DNA of 64,000 nt, from positions 434,001 through 498,000 of the forward strand of contig NZ_AQXU01000025.1 of assembly GCF_000376945.1 (NCBI RefSeq), read 5' to 3'. The position numbers and the translations under genes are program-made. The notes under the pieces were generated by a model. That model saw only the letters and a program-made list of their open reading frames with translations, did no database searches and was not told the origin of the DNA. The stretch's first letter is position 1, and each line of letters starts with the position of its first letter. Shown in pieces: positions 1 to 9,766 of this stretch. This DNA comes from Leeia oryzae DSM 17879. GTDB lineage: Bacteria; Pseudomonadota; Gammaproteobacteria; Burkholderiales; Leeiaceae.

Positions 1-87
1 GACTGACGTCGCAATCAGGTTCACCGGCCCGGGTGAAATGGCACCCGTCAGGGCGAACAGAAACATGGATAACCAGAGCGCAGACAT
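1..87 (-). CDS. LysE-family exporter, N-terminal fragment (cut by window edge)
   Basis: Only the first 29 codons are in the window. They encode a hydrophobic N-terminus followed by an SPGPVNLI stretch, which matches the SPGP motif in the first membrane segment of LysE/RhtB amino-acid exporters. The ATG at 87 is preceded by a TGAGGT Shine-Dalgarno; an in-frame ATG at 99 lacks one. Two other genes of this family lie at 23415-24638. Substrate unknown. Confidence 0.7.
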   Translation of the reverse strand, partial: MSALWLSMFLFALTGAISPGPVNLIATSV

Positions 88-201
88 GACATACCTCATC
101 AGATAGGGAATGAGGCCAGTGTAGAGACTGCAGTAGACGGGGTATTGAACGAAATTGCGGTTTGATTGTGACGGGTAATCCTTACCCCGTTGCGTCAGAC
201 C

Positions 202-237
202 ACGTACACATGCCCGCGATGGCGGGCGTGTGTACGT
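202..237 (-). terminator. Hairpin downstream of the nucleoside operon
   Basis: A 16-bp stem (202-217 with 222-237, one G-U pair) closes over a 4-nt loop. It lies 17 nt past the stop codon of the last permease gene. No U-tract follows on the minus strand, so it may be a 3'-end stabiliser or a weak or Rho-assisted end rather than a classical intrinsic terminator. Confidence 0.5.
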
Positions 238-253
238 ATGCAGCAGCAGCGTT

Positions 254-1222
254 CTAACGCGATTTCACGAACGGTACGCCAATCGCTTTTGGCGCGGTGG
301 CCCGGCCGACAAATCCGGCCATCAGCAGCACGGTCAGCACGTAGGGGATGACCTGGATCAGTTGCGAAGGTACTTCGCCCACCATCGGTAGCGAGACACC
401 TTCCAGACGGATCTGGATGGCATCAAAGAACGCAAACAGCAGGCAACCGATCACGGCCGGCACCGGACGCCATTTACCGAAAATCAGCGCCGCCAGCGCC
501 AGGAAGCCCTTGCCGGCGGACATCTCGCGGATAAAGCCACCTGTCTGGTAAACCGACAGGAAGGTGCCCGCCATGCCGCACAGCAACCCGCCCCAGAAGA
601 GCGCGGTATAACGGATTCGGGCCACACTGATGCCGGCGGTATCAGCGGCGTGGGGGTTCTCGCCAACGGCACGTACACGCAGGCCAAACCGGCTGCGGTA
701 GATGAACCAGGTCACGACCGGGATGATGATGAAGGTCAGATAGACAATGATGCTATGCCCCGAAATCAGGTGGCTGTAGAACGGGCCGATGAACGGAATA
801 TCGCGTACGGCATCAACACCCGGCCAAGCGATTTCGTGAAAACGCATGTCGCTTTCCAGCTGCGGGGAGTTCCCACCTTGCTGGAACCAGGCCAGGCCCA
901 GCACGGGTGTCAGACCGGAGGCAATGATGTTGATGGCCATGCCGGAAATCAGCTGGTTGCCGTTGTAGGTGACCGAGACAAAGGCATGCACCATGGCCAG
1001 CGCAACGGCCACGCCCATGCCGGCCGCCATGCCCATCCAGGGGGAATGGCTGATATAGGCCACCGAGGCCGAGGCAAACGCAGCGGCCAGAATCTTGCCT
1101 TCCAGACTGATATCGACCACGCCGGAGCGTTCGGAAAACAAACCGGCCAGCGAAGCCAGCATCAGGGGCGTGGCGGCCCGCAAGGTTGACTCAAGAATAC
1201 TGAAGAGGAGATCCATGGTCAT
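254..1222 (-). CDS. nupQ: Nucleoside ABC transporter permease (NupQ/YufQ type)
   Basis: A 322-aa, strongly hydrophobic protein of the BPD_transp_2 permease family that serves BmpA/PnrA-type nucleoside importers. An early segment reads PLMLASLAGLFSERSGVVDIS, typical of this second permease subunit, and a later GENPHAADTAGI resembles the family's coupling-loop region. It should form the inner-membrane channel as a heterodimer with the product of the preceding gene. Its ATG overlaps the upstream stop codon by 4 nt (ATGA), implying translational coupling, and an AAGGAA Shine-Dalgarno precedes it. Nucleoside substrate is inferred from the co-transcribed deo, cdd and udp genes. The related sugar-type permeases are the alternative, but context makes that unlikely. 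Confidence 0.88.
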   Translation of the reverse strand: MTMDLLFSILESTLRAATPLMLASLAGLFSERSGVVDISLEGKILAAAFASASVAYISHSPWMGMAAGMGVAVALAMVHAFVSVTYNGNQLISGMAINIIASGLTPVLGLAWFQQGGNSPQLESDMRFHEIAWPGVDAVRDIPFIGPFYSHLISGHSIIVYLTFIIIPVVTWFIYRSRFGLRVRAVGENPHAADTAGISVARIRYTALFWGGLLCGMAGTFLSVYQTGGFIREMSAGKGFLALAALIFGKWRPVPAVIGCLLFAFFDAIQIRLEGVSLPMVGEVPSQLIQVIPYVLTVLLMAGFVGRATAPKAIGVPFVKSR

Positions 1223-2319
1223 GGTTTCCTTTTGAAGAGCGGCGCAATAAACGGCTCGAACAGGTTTTCAAGCGCACCGCAGAACAGGATGATCAGCCCC
1301 TGGATGAAAATGATCATCTCGCGGGTGATGTTCGGTTTGTCCAGCGACAAATCCAGCCCGCCCTGGGTCAGCGCACCAAACAGCAAGGCCGACAGCACAA
1401 TGCCCACCGGGTGGTTACGCCCCATCAGGGCCACGGCAATGCCGACAAAGCCGATGCCGTTGGTAAACGTCATGTTCATGCGATGGGTAGAACCGAGAAT
1501 CTCGTTCACCGCCGCCAGCCCGGCCAGCGCCCCCGCAAAGCACATGGCGACAATCACTACCTTGCTCACATTCATGCCAGCAAAACGGGCGGCCTGCTCG
1601 TTGGTGCCCACGGTACGCAGCTCAAAACCCCATTTGCTGTGCCACACCACCAGCCAGAACAGCACGCAGCAGATCAGTGCAATGAACAGACTGGCATTCA
1701 GCGGGGTGTTCGGCAAGGTCAGCCCCAGCCAGCCGCCCATCTGCTGCATGGACGGCATCCATGACGCTTCGGCAAAGGCGCGCGTGGCCGTATTGGTGCC
1801 GCCTTTTTCCATCAGCACACGGTTAAACAGGTACCCCATCAGCGCAGCGGCAATGTAGTTGAACATGATGGTCGTCACCACGATGTGACTACCGCGCTTG
1901 GCCTGCAGATAGCCCGGCATGAAAGCCCAGGCGGCACCGAACAGCATGGAGGCCATGATGGTCAGCGGTACCATGAACACGGCGGGCATGAAACTGTCGA
2001 AAGCGTAGCAAGCAAGCGATACCCCCAGCCCGGCAATATAGACCTGCCCTTCCCCGCCGATATTAAACAGGCCGGCATGAAAAGCCGCGGCAACCGAGAG
2101 ACCGGTAAAAATGTAGCCGGTGGTATAAAACAGCGTGTAGCCGATGCCTTCGCCATAGCCGAATGCGCCGCCTACCAGCAGTTTCAGGCATTCCCACGGG
2201 TCTTCGCCAATCAGCCATACCACCAGCCCGGTAATGGCCAGCGCCGCCAGCAGGTTCAGTAGTGGTAAAACACTCAGCTGCGCCCAGCGGGGCAGCGTGG
2301 ACGGTTGTCCGAATTTCAA
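1219..2319 (-). CDS. nupP: Nucleoside ABC transporter permease (NupP/YufP type), TTG start
   Basis: Inner-membrane permease of about 366 aa, BPD_transp_2 family, with many membrane segments and the motif FHAGLFNIGGEGQVY, characteristic of the first permease of BMP-type nucleoside importers. The TTG at 2319 is chosen as start because it overlaps the ATPase stop codon by 4 nt (TTGA) and has a near-ideal GGGAGGGG Shine-Dalgarno at 2327-2334, spaced 7 nt. The in-frame ATG at 2343 would overlap the upstream gene by 28 nt and has poorer spacing. It lies between the ATPase and second permease genes, so the three form one membrane complex. Confidence 0.85.
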   Translation of the reverse strand: MKFGQPSTLPRWAQLSVLPLLNLLAALAITGLVVWLIGEDPWECLKLLVGGAFGYGEGIGYTLFYTTGYIFTGLSVAAAFHAGLFNIGGEGQVYIAGLGVSLACYAFDSFMPAVFMVPLTIMASMLFGAAWAFMPGYLQAKRGSHIVVTTIMFNYIAAALMGYLFNRVLMEKGGTNTATRAFAEASWMPSMQQMGGWLGLTLPNTPLNASLFIALICCVLFWLVVWHSKWGFELRTVGTNEQAARFAGMNVSKVVIVAMCFAGALAGLAAVNEILGSTHRMNMTFTNGIGFVGIAVALMGRNHPVGIVLSALLFGALTQGGLDLSLDKPNITREMIIFIQGLIILFCGALENLFEPFIAPLFKRKP

Positions 2320-3842
2320 GATTGTACCCCTCCCATCAAACATCCCAACCCGGTGGCGGTGGCTTCGTGTGCCGGTACTTCACCGGTAATGCGTCCACCT
2401 GCCATGACCAGAATGCGGTCTGACAACGCCAGGATTTCATCCAGCTCGACCGACACCAGCAAAATCGCCTTGCCTTCATCGCGCAGCTTCACCAACTGCT
2501 TGTGAATCAGCTCGATGGCACCAATATCGACCCCGCGGGTGGGCTGTCCCACCAGCAATACATCCGGATTACTGTCGATCTCGCGCGCCAGTACCACCTT
2601 CTGCTGGTTCCCGCCGGACAACTGCCCGGCACGCAGCAGAGGGTTGGTCGGGCGGATATCAAACTGCTGGATAAAACGCTTGGCTTTCTCGATCAATGCG
2701 GTGCGGTTGTATAACCAGCCTTTCTGGATATCCCTATCATGGTGATACCCCAGAATGCTGTTTTCGAAGACAGAGAAGGTCTTGACCAGCCCTTCCCGTG
2801 AGCGGTCTTCCGGAATATGGGCCACACCTTTTTCCCGCAGGATGGACGGTTTGGGGCGGTGTCCTTTCAGGCGAAACAGGTCTTCGCCCTTGAACAGCAT
2901 TTCCCCCTCGCTGGCCGGTAGCATGCCCGCCAGCACTTCCAGTAACTCGCTCTGCCCGTTACCGGACACCCCGGCAATGCCGACGATCTCGCCAGCACGC
3001 ACCTGCAGGTTGATGTCTTTGAGCAGTTCCACGCCCCGCTTGTCTTTCAGCGACACATGGCGAACGTCCAGCAAGACCTCGCCCGGGGTCCGGGTCGACT
3101 TTTCGACTTGCAGGTTGACCTTGCGCCCGACCATCAGATCGGCCAGGTCTTCTTTGTCCACATCGGCCGTCATCACGTTACCGACCACCTCGCCGGCGCG
3201 CATGACCGTGACCCGGTCGGTCACATCAATCACTTCACGCAGCTTGTGGGTAATGATGACCACCGTTTTGCCCTGATCCCGCAGCGCGCGCAGGATGCGG
3301 AACAGGTGGTCGGCCTCCTGCGGTGTCAGCACGGCGGTCGGCTCGTCCAGAATCAAGACTTCGGCACCACGGTACAGCGCCTTGAGAATTTCCACCCGCT
3401 GCTGCAAACCCACCCCCAGTTGCCCGACAATGGCATCCGGGTCCACTTCCAGACCGTAATCCTGATTCAGCTGTTTCAGATGGATGCGTGCGGCGTCCAG
3501 ACCGCTTTTCAGCGTAAAACCGCCCTCTGCCCCCAGTACGATGTTTTCCAGTACGCTAAAGTTGTCGACCAGCATGAAGTGCTGGTGCACCATGCCGATC
3601 CCCAGACGGATCGCATCATGACTGTTACGGATATGCACCGGCTGCTGGCGCACCTGGATGTGGCCGCTATCCGCCTGGTAGTAGCCGTAAAGGATACTCA
3701 TCAGGGTCGATTTACCCGCACCATTTTCACCGATAATGCCGTGAATGCTGCCCTGATAAATGGTCAGGCTGACATTCCGGTTGGCATGCACGTCGCCAAA
3801 CCGCTTATCAATGCCGGTCAGTTCGATGGCAATCTCGGCCAT
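2316..3842 (-). CDS. nupO: Nucleoside ABC transporter ATPase, tandem-domain (NupO/YufO type)
   Basis: A 508-aa protein with two fused ABC ATPase domains, like RbsA/MglA but in the nucleoside-importer branch. The N-terminal domain has Walker A GENGAGKST and Walker B LILDEPTAVL. The C-terminal domain has a degenerate P-loop (GVSGNGQSEL) with an intact LSGGNQQK signature, the usual asymmetry of this family. The ATG at 3842 follows an AAGGA Shine-Dalgarno; a possible upstream start at 3887 adds 15 residues not expected in the family. It powers import of the nucleoside delivered by the BmpA-type protein encoded upstream. Confidence 0.88.
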   Translation of the reverse strand: MAEIAIELTGIDKRFGDVHANRNVSLTIYQGSIHGIIGENGAGKSTLMSILYGYYQADSGHIQVRQQPVHIRNSHDAIRLGIGMVHQHFMLVDNFSVLENIVLGAEGGFTLKSGLDAARIHLKQLNQDYGLEVDPDAIVGQLGVGLQQRVEILKALYRGAEVLILDEPTAVLTPQEADHLFRILRALRDQGKTVVIITHKLREVIDVTDRVTVMRAGEVVGNVMTADVDKEDLADLMVGRKVNLQVEKSTRTPGEVLLDVRHVSLKDKRGVELLKDINLQVRAGEIVGIAGVSGNGQSELLEVLAGMLPASEGEMLFKGEDLFRLKGHRPKPSILREKGVAHIPEDRSREGLVKTFSVFENSILGYHHDRDIQKGWLYNRTALIEKAKRFIQQFDIRPTNPLLRAGQLSGGNQQKVVLAREIDSNPDVLLVGQPTRGVDIGAIELIHKQLVKLRDEGKAILLVSVELDEILALSDRILVMAGGRITGEVPAHEATATGLGCLMGGVQS

Positions 3843-3978
3843 GGAATCTTCCTTAACAAAATCTGTGTGATGTTCTAACCATAGCAAGCAAATGCCGGTT
3901 TGTCCGGCTCGCTACCTGCTTGCCATTGTCCGTCTGCTGCCTGCACGCGGCCAAAAAGCAGTCGCCATATAACAAGAG

Positions 3979-4005
3979 GCGTCCTGCACTTTACGTGCAG
4001 GACGC
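3979..4005 (-). terminator. Intercistronic hairpin between bmpA and the ABC genes
   Basis: A perfect 11-bp inverted repeat (3979-3989 and 3995-4005) with a 5-nt loop sits in the 204-nt gap between the binding-protein gene and the ATPase gene. The minus strand continues with CTCTTGTT, not a strong U-tract. It is therefore probably a partial terminator or an mRNA 3'-end stabiliser that lets the binding protein be made in excess over the membrane complex. Confidence 0.6.
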
Positions 4006-4046
4006 GCTTATGTACAACCTCAAGCTACAACAGAATCCGGTAAAGC

Positions 4047-5051
4047 TTATTGTACCGGGCAGCTATTGTTGGCACGGTAGTCAACCACCTGGATTTTGCC
4101 AGCAATGATCTCGTTACGTGCGTCCTTGATTTTCTTCTCGACGGCCGGGCTGATCAGTTTGCGGTTGAAACTGTCCAGCGCCCAGTCCACACCACCCTCT
4201 TTCAGGCCCAGCACGGTCACGCCGGCTTTCCAGCTGCCATCCTGTGCGGATTTGAAAGCACCGTAAACGGCATTGTCTACCCGTTTAACCATGGAGGTCA
4301 GCATGGTACCTGGCTGTACGTAGTTCTGGTTGCTATCCACGCCAATCGCAAATTTCTTGGCATCTTTGGCCGCCTGGTACACACCGATACCGGTACCGCC
4401 AGCTGCAGCAAACACCACGTCTGCACCACGGTCAAACTGGGACTTGGCCAGTTCGGTACCACGGGCCGGGTCGTTAAAGGCTTGCGGTGTTGTGCCGGTC
4501 ATGTTCTGGAACACTTCCACGGCCTTGTTGTCGTACTTGGCACCTTGCGCATAACCGCAACCGAAGGCACGGATCAGCGGGAAGTCCATACCACCGATAA
4601 AGCCGACTTTCTTGGACTTGGAAGCTTCAGCCGCTGCAATACCGACCAGGAAAGAACCTTCCTGTTCCTTGAACACGATGTTCTGCACGTTATCGCCCTT
4701 GGCAACCGAGTCGATCAGGGTGAATTTCACTTTTGGAAATTCTTTGGCAACGGTTTCCACTGCCTGGGTGAAGGAGAAACCGACCGCCACGATCACGTCG
4801 GCATCCTTGCGGGCCAGGTTACGCAGCACTTGTTCTTTTTGTGCTTCGTTGGCGATCTGGCCTTCGCGGTAGTTCATCTTGGTTTCTTTTTTGAAACGCT
4901 CGGCACCCTTATAAGCCATTTCGTTAAAGCTCTTGTCGAACTTGCCTGCCTGGTCATAAACCACGGCCGGGGTGAAGTTCTTGGCAGATACGGCAGATGC
5001 CATCAAGGCAACAGAAACAGCAACGGCTACTTTGGTCATGCTTGCTTTCAT
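4047..5051 (-). CDS. bmpA: BmpA/PnrA-family periplasmic nucleoside-binding protein
   Basis: A 334-aa secreted protein. A short basic N-terminus and hydrophobic stretch end at a likely signal-peptidase I site after AVSA; there is no lipobox. The mature part reads VVYDQAGKFDKSFNEMAYKG, matching the BMP family (DxxGxxDKSFNE) whose members bind purine and pyrimidine nucleosides. GFIGGMDFPLIRAFGCGY and AAGGTGIGVYQAA are further family motifs. The start has a GAGGGGAG Shine-Dalgarno. It lies after udp and before the transporter genes, with a hairpin between. Exact nucleoside preference cannot be read from the sequence. Confidence 0.9.
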   Translation of the reverse strand: MKASMTKVAVAVSVALMASAVSAKNFTPAVVYDQAGKFDKSFNEMAYKGAERFKKETKMNYREGQIANEAQKEQVLRNLARKDADVIVAVGFSFTQAVETVAKEFPKVKFTLIDSVAKGDNVQNIVFKEQEGSFLVGIAAAEASKSKKVGFIGGMDFPLIRAFGCGYAQGAKYDNKAVEVFQNMTGTTPQAFNDPARGTELAKSQFDRGADVVFAAAGGTGIGVYQAAKDAKKFAIGVDSNQNYVQPGTMLTSMVKRVDNAVYGAFKSAQDGSWKAGVTVLGLKEGGVDWALDSFNRKLISPAVEKKIKDARNEIIAGKIQVVDYRANNSCPVQ

Positions 5052-5097
5052 CTAGGATGCTCCCCTCAGGAAAAAACAGTCAAAAATTCACAACTAA

Positions 5098-5862
5098 TCA
5101 AGCGGCCAGCAAACGTCTGGCGGCCTCTACGACGACGGTAATACTGTGGTGCTCGGTCGCTTTGGCGACCGCATGGTCTGGTTGTTCTGTCTGGGTACGG
5201 TTGACGATCACCCCCGCCACCATGCCGGCTCTCAGCCCCATGGCGGCACACATGGTCAGCAAGGTGGCAGATTCCATTTCGTAATTCATGACGTTGAGCG
5301 CCTGCCACTCCTTCATCGAGCCGACAAACTCGCGCGCGACCCGGCCAGTGAAGGTGTCATAACGCTCTTGCCCGGGATAAAAGGTATCAGAAGACGCGGT
5401 AATGCCGATATGCAGACCGACCTCGGCCGCCTTGGCCGCATCGACCAGCGCGGTGGTACAGTCAAAATTGGCAACGGCGGGATATGCTGCAGGGGCAAAA
5501 TGATAACTGGCGCCATCAAGACGCACCGATGCAGTCGTCACCAGAATGTCGCCCACCGCAATATGCGGTTGAATGGCACCAGTGGTACCCACGCGCAAAA
5601 AGGTCGAAACCCCCAACTGCGCCAGTTCTTCGACCGCAATCGAGGTAGAAGGGCCACCAATGCCGGTAGAACACACCACAACCGGTTTTCCCTCGATGAA
5701 ACCTAACCAGGAATTGAATTCGCGGGTATTGGCCAGCGGCACCGGGTTATCCAGTAGTTCGGCAATGCGCGGGCTGCGGGCCGGATCTCCCGGAATAATC
5801 GCCAGCGTAGCTCCTTGCAGATCCGCTTTGGAGAGCCCCAGATGAAAAACCTCTGCACTCAC
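5098..5862 (-). CDS. udp: Uridine phosphorylase, GTG start
   Basis: A 254-aa PNP_UDP_1-family enzyme that splits uridine with phosphate to uracil and ribose-1-phosphate. Family blocks are nearly identical to Escherichia coli Udp: [57 protein letters not shown] and [15 protein letters not shown]. The start is a GTG at 5862 that overlaps the cdd stop codon as GTGA, with a GGGGG Shine-Dalgarno inside the cdd 3' end. Ribose-1-phosphate from this step can be isomerised by DeoB in the same operon. Confidence 0.95.
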   Translation of the reverse strand: MSAEVFHLGLSKADLQGATLAIIPGDPARSPRIAELLDNPVPLANTREFNSWLGFIEGKPVVVCSTGIGGPSTSIAVEELAQLGVSTFLRVGTTGAIQPHIAVGDILVTTASVRLDGASYHFAPAAYPAVANFDCTTALVDAAKAAEVGLHIGITASSDTFYPGQERYDTFTGRVAREFVGSMKEWQALNVMNYEMESATLLTMCAAMGLRAGMVAGVIVNRTQTEQPDHAVAKATEHHSITVVVEAARRLLAA

Positions 5863-6278
5863 TGACTACCCCCTTTATCCTGACGCTGATCCAGAAAAAA
5901 TGCACCGGGTAACAATTCGGACGGATTGGTCACCTGCACATCCCCGTGCAGATTACTGAGCACCACTTCCAGGGTTGCCGTCCCCAGCTCGGCCATCACT
6001 TGCCGACAGCCGCCACAAGGCGATATCGGTCCTTCAGTATCGCCGATGACAGCCAGCTTGGCAAAGTCTCCGGGACGATACCCTGCGGCAATCGCGGAAA
6101 ACATCGCCGTACGCTCTGCGCAATTGCACAGCGGGTAGGCGCCATTTTCGACATTGCAGCCGGGAAACACCCGGCCGTCGTGTGTCAGCAAGGCGGCGCC
6201 CACCTTGAATCTGGAGTACGGTACATAGGCTTTTTCACGTGCTTCTGCAGCAGCTGCAATCAGCGTCTTGTTATCCAT
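5859..6278 (-). CDS. cdd: Cytidine deaminase (short, homotetrameric type)
   Basis: A 139-aa zinc enzyme converting cytidine and deoxycytidine to uridine and deoxyuridine. It shows NCAERTA (Cys ligand and catalytic Glu) and PCGGCRQV (two Cys ligands). Its length and three-cysteine zinc site are those of the Bacillus-type tetrameric enzyme, not the longer dimeric E. coli form. It overlaps udp by 4 nt and is 15 nt downstream of deoB, which fits the pathway order: its product is the substrate of Udp. Confidence 0.95.
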   Translation of the reverse strand: MDNKTLIAAAAEAREKAYVPYSRFKVGAALLTHDGRVFPGCNVENGAYPLCNCAERTAMFSAIAAGYRPGDFAKLAVIGDTEGPISPCGGCRQVMAELGTATLEVVLSNLHGDVQVTNPSELLPGAFFLDQRQDKGGSQ

Positions 6279-6293
6279 TGTGTTTTCTTCCGG

Positions 6294-7520
6294 TTAAGAC
6301 TGAATTTCTGGCCAGAAACTGTTCCCGTCCGGGAACGCCGACAAGCCAAATCCTTGTGCCAGCGACTGACCGATATCGGCAAAGCTCTCGCGAACCCCCA
6401 GGTTCACCGCGGCTATACCGGGGCCAAAGACCAGCACGGGAATATGTTCACGGGTATGGTCCGAGCCCACCCAGGTCGGGTCACAGCCGTGATCTGCGCT
6501 GATTACCACCACGTCGCCGGCTTTTAACCTGGCTTGCAGCTCGGGCAGCCGGGTATCAAAATACTCCATGGCTGCGGCGTAGCCGGGCACATTGCGACGA
6601 TGGCCGAATTTTTCATCAAAGTCGACAAAATTGGTCATGATGATGCTGTTGTCCGGTGTATCGTCCATGCACGCCAGCGTCTGGTTCCACAAGGCATCCA
6701 GCCCGGTTCCCTTGAGCTTGCGGGTAATCCCCACGTGCGCATAGATATCGGCAATTTTGCCGATAGATACCACCTCGCCGCCCGCATCCGTCAGCTTTTT
6801 CAGCAAGGTGTCTGCCGGTGGAGCAACCGCCAGATCATGCCGGTTGCCGGTCCGGCGAAAATCGCCTGTACCGCTGCCCACAAACGGCCGCGCAATCACG
6901 CGGCAAATGTTGTAAGTATCCACTTCTTCACGCGCGATCTCGCACAGATCATAAAGGCGCTGCAAGCCAAAAGTTTCTTCATGACAGGCGATCTGGAACA
7001 CCGAATCCGCCGAGGTATAAAAAATCGGCTTGCCCGTCTGCATGTGCGCTTCGCCCAGCTCGTCCAGAATGGTCGTGCCCGATGCATGGCAGTTACCCAG
7101 AAAACCCGGGATCCCTGCGCGCCGGACGATATTCTCCAGCATCTGCGGCGGGAAAGATTCGGTTTTTTTCTCGAAATAACCCCAGTCAAATCGCACCGGC
7201 ACACCCGCAATTTCCCAATGGCCAGAAGGCGTATCCTTGCCTGATGAAGCCTCTTTGGCGGCACCGTAACTGCCCGTCAGCAATGGCGACGCCGACAGTC
7301 CGGCAGGCATCTCGCCGGTGGCCAGCTTGCACGCCATGCCCAACCCCAGCTGTTCCAGATGCGGGATATGCAACGCACCGCTACGCCCTTCTTCAGCCCG
7401 CCCTTCAGCACAAGCAGCCGCAATATGGCCCAGCGTATTCGAGCCGACATCGCCAAAGCGATCGGCATCGGGCGTGGCGCCCACCCCCAGCGAATCCATG
7501 ATCAAAATTATCGCGCGCAT
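6294..7520 (-). CDS. deoB: Phosphopentomutase
   Basis: A 408-aa member of the alkaline-phosphatase superfamily that interconverts (deoxy)ribose-1-phosphate and the 5-phosphate. The N-terminus has [22 protein letters not shown], with metal-binding Asp, and the C-terminal part has [10 protein letters not shown] followed by SDHTREHIP, the conserved metal ligands. DeoB links the phosphorylases (DeoA, Udp) to the aldolase DeoC. It sits 48 nt after deoA. A GGAAAGAG Shine-Dalgarno is rather far (about 13 nt) from the ATG. Confidence 0.95.
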   Translation of the reverse strand: MRAIILIMDSLGVGATPDADRFGDVGSNTLGHIAAACAEGRAEEGRSGALHIPHLEQLGLGMACKLATGEMPAGLSASPLLTGSYGAAKEASSGKDTPSGHWEIAGVPVRFDWGYFEKKTESFPPQMLENIVRRAGIPGFLGNCHASGTTILDELGEAHMQTGKPIFYTSADSVFQIACHEETFGLQRLYDLCEIAREEVDTYNICRVIARPFVGSGTGDFRRTGNRHDLAVAPPADTLLKKLTDAGGEVVSIGKIADIYAHVGITRKLKGTGLDALWNQTLACMDDTPDNSIIMTNFVDFDEKFGHRRNVPGYAAAMEYFDTRLPELQARLKAGDVVVISADHGCDPTWVGSDHTREHIPVLVFGPGIAAVNLGVRESFADIGQSLAQGFGLSAFPDGNSFWPEIQS

Positions 7521-7568
7521 GCTGCAGGCTCTTTCCGGCTAACCATTTGGTCAGCTTGCATTAAAAAA

Positions 7569-8888
7569 TTACCCCACCAAGGGGCCAATCACTGAAGGAT
7601 ATTCTATCCCACTCCCCGTCATCAGGGTATAGGCTTCACGCACACGTTCGCATGCCCGGTCGGCATCGGCATCCGATGCGGCGTGCACCCAGGCCACAGG
7701 CTCCCCGGCCTCCAGACTTTGCCCGAGTTCAGCGAGGCCGCTTAACCCCACCCGATGATCAATCCGGTCATCCGGGTACAGACGGCCGCCACCCAGAGTA
7801 ACCACCACATAGCCCAAGGCACGACAATCAATGGACACCACCTGGCCGCTTTGCACTGCGGGCACAGGGCGCACAACCGGTGCCTTTGGCAGCCAGTGAT
7901 CATAGCTGGCGATATCTGCCCGACTCCCCATGGCATGGCACATGCGGTCAAAACATTCAAACGCGGCACCCGAGTCGAGTACCTGCAACAATTTCTGTTG
8001 CGCCTCAGCAGCATCTGCCGCCAGACTGCCCAGCAGCAGCATCTGCTCTGCCAATGCCATCGTCACCTGGTGCAGACGTGCGGGCCGCCGTTTGCCCATC
8101 AGGTAATTCAGCGCGACCTGCACCTCCAGTGCATTGCCTGCCGATGGCGCAAGTGACTGGCTCATGTCGGTCAGTACGGCACGTGTACGCATGCCGGCAC
8201 CATTACCGACGTGGACGATACTTTCCGCCAGACTGACCGATTGGTCAAGTGTAGGCATGAAAGCCCCCGAACCGGTCTTGACATCCATCACCAGCGCATC
8301 CAGTCCGGCACAAAGCTTTTTCGACAGAATGGAGGCCGTAATCAGCGGCACCGATTCTACCGTAGCCGTCACATCGCGCACACTGTAAATCCGCTTGTCG
8401 GCGGGAGCCAGTCGGTCGGTTTGTCCCGCAATTGCAACACCCACGGTTTTTACGACCTGCTGAAAATGGCCAACCGAAGGCGTGACCGAGTAACCGGGAA
8501 TGGCTTCCAGTTTATCCAGCGTGCCACCGGTATGCCCAAGACCGCGCCCGGAAATCATCGGTACATAGCCTCCGCAAGCGGCCACCATCGGCCCCAGCAG
8601 CAGGGAGGTCAGGTCGCCCACCCCGCCAGTGGAATGCTTGTCCAGCAGCGGGCCATGCAAACCCAGATGCGCCCATTGCAGCACGTCCCCGGAATCCCGC
8701 ATGGCCAGTGTCAAGGCAACCAGCTCGTCTACCTGCATGCCGTTGATGCAAATGGCCATCGCCAACGCGGCAATCTGGCTATCGCTGACTTCACCCCGGG
8801 TAACGCCAGCAATAAACGCTTCGATATCTGCCGTCGCCAGCATCTGCCGGTCACGCTTTTTGCGGATAATCTCGGTGATCCGGGTCAT
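7569..8888 (-). CDS. deoA: Thymidine phosphorylase
   Basis: A 439-aa enzyme that cleaves thymidine and deoxyuridine to base and deoxyribose-1-phosphate. The family signature [21 protein letters not shown]-like block is present, as are KHSTGGVGD (phosphate site) and [12 protein letters not shown]. Length matches E. coli DeoA. It starts 5 nt after the deoC stop codon, so the two genes are tightly coupled. Confidence 0.95.
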   Translation of the reverse strand: MTRITEIIRKKRDRQMLATADIEAFIAGVTRGEVSDSQIAALAMAICINGMQVDELVALTLAMRDSGDVLQWAHLGLHGPLLDKHSTGGVGDLTSLLLGPMVAACGGYVPMISGRGLGHTGGTLDKLEAIPGYSVTPSVGHFQQVVKTVGVAIAGQTDRLAPADKRIYSVRDVTATVESVPLITASILSKKLCAGLDALVMDVKTGSGAFMPTLDQSVSLAESIVHVGNGAGMRTRAVLTDMSQSLAPSAGNALEVQVALNYLMGKRRPARLHQVTMALAEQMLLLGSLAADAAEAQQKLLQVLDSGAAFECFDRMCHAMGSRADIASYDHWLPKAPVVRPVPAVQSGQVVSIDCRALGYVVVTLGGGRLYPDDRIDHRVGLSGLAELGQSLEAGEPVAWVHAASDADADRACERVREAYTLMTGSGIEYPSVIGPLVG

Positions 8889-8893
8889 ACAGT

Positions 8894-9667
8894 TCAGTAT
8901 CCGCCGGATGGTTTGCGGTTTTCGCCATGGCCCAGTGTTTCCAGCAATGCATTCAACAAACCGGATGCACCAAAGCGGAATGTGGCCGGGCTCGCCCAGC
9001 CGGGTCCCATGATGCGATCTGCCAGTGCTAAATAAGCTGCTGCATCTGCGGCAGTGCGCACGCCACCAGCGGCTTTGAAGCCGACAGGTTTGCCTGCATC
9101 ATGGATGACTTGCAACATGATTTCTGCAGCTTCCAGCGTGGCATTGACCGGCACCTTGCCGGTCGAGGTCTTAATGAAATGGGCACCGGCTTCGATGGCA
9201 ATCTCGCTGGCACGCTTGATCAGTGCAGGTGACTTCAGCTCGCCAGACTCGATGATCACCTTGAGCACTTTGTCGCCCACGGCGGCACGGCATTTCTGCA
9301 CCAGCAATCGTCCGACATTTTCATCGCCGGACATCAGTGCCCGGTAGGGAAACACCACATCCACTTCATCGGCCCCAAGCGTCATGGCAGCAGCCGTTTC
9401 TGCAGCGGCCAGCTCCGGCAAAGCGTCGCCCCCCGGAAAATTGGTCACCGTCGCCACCGGCAGGCTCAGACCAACCGCAGCCAGTCCTTGCTTGGCGGCA
9501 CGGATGAACATCGGATACACGCACAGGGCGGCCGGCGAACCCACAGGGGTCTTCGCGGAGGCCGCCAGGGCGGTAATTACCTCGTCGGTATCACTGTCGT
9601 TCAGCGAGGTAAGATCCATCAGTTGCAAAGCCCGCAACGCAGCGGCTGAAAGGGTATCGTCAGACAT
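8894..9667 (-). CDS. deoC: Deoxyribose-phosphate aldolase
   Basis: A 257-aa class I aldolase that cleaves deoxyribose-5-phosphate to acetaldehyde and glyceraldehyde-3-phosphate. The Schiff-base lysine lies in FIKTSTGK; other motifs are [24 protein letters not shown] and [11 protein letters not shown], as in E. coli DeoC. It is the first gene of the nine-gene nucleoside operon, with a well-formed promoter about 35 nt upstream of its ATG. Confidence 0.95.
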   Translation of the reverse strand: MSDDTLSAAALRALQLMDLTSLNDSDTDEVITALAASAKTPVGSPAALCVYPMFIRAAKQGLAAVGLSLPVATVTNFPGGDALPELAAAETAAAMTLGADEVDVVFPYRALMSGDENVGRLLVQKCRAAVGDKVLKVIIESGELKSPALIKRASEIAIEAGAHFIKTSTGKVPVNATLEAAEIMLQVIHDAGKPVGFKAAGGVRTAADAAAYLALADRIMGPGWASPATFRFGASGLLNALLETLGHGENRKPSGGY

Positions 9668-9702
9668 AGGGAGTACCTGAAACCTTAAACAAGATGGGGC
9701 AC

Positions 9703-9732
9703 ATCATAGACCCGAACCGGGGAAAATGACAA
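9703..9732 (-). promoter_or_regulatory. Predicted sigma70 promoter of the nucleoside operon
   Basis: On the minus strand a TTGTCA -35 (9727-9732) and TATGAT -10 (9703-9708) are 18 nt apart, each close to consensus. They lie between the terminator at 9767-9817 and deoC. No DeoR- or CytR-like operator was recognised by eye. Confidence 0.6.
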
Positions 9733-9766
9733 ACCAGCAGCGCAAACAAGCGCATCCCCGCAACAG

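Noticed and set aside
7540-7554. 15-nt match TAACCATTTGGTCAG upstream of deoB and at 31006-31020 upstream of oppA
   Set aside because: A 15-nt identity is expected by chance a few times in 64 kb on two strands, and the positions relative to the genes differ.
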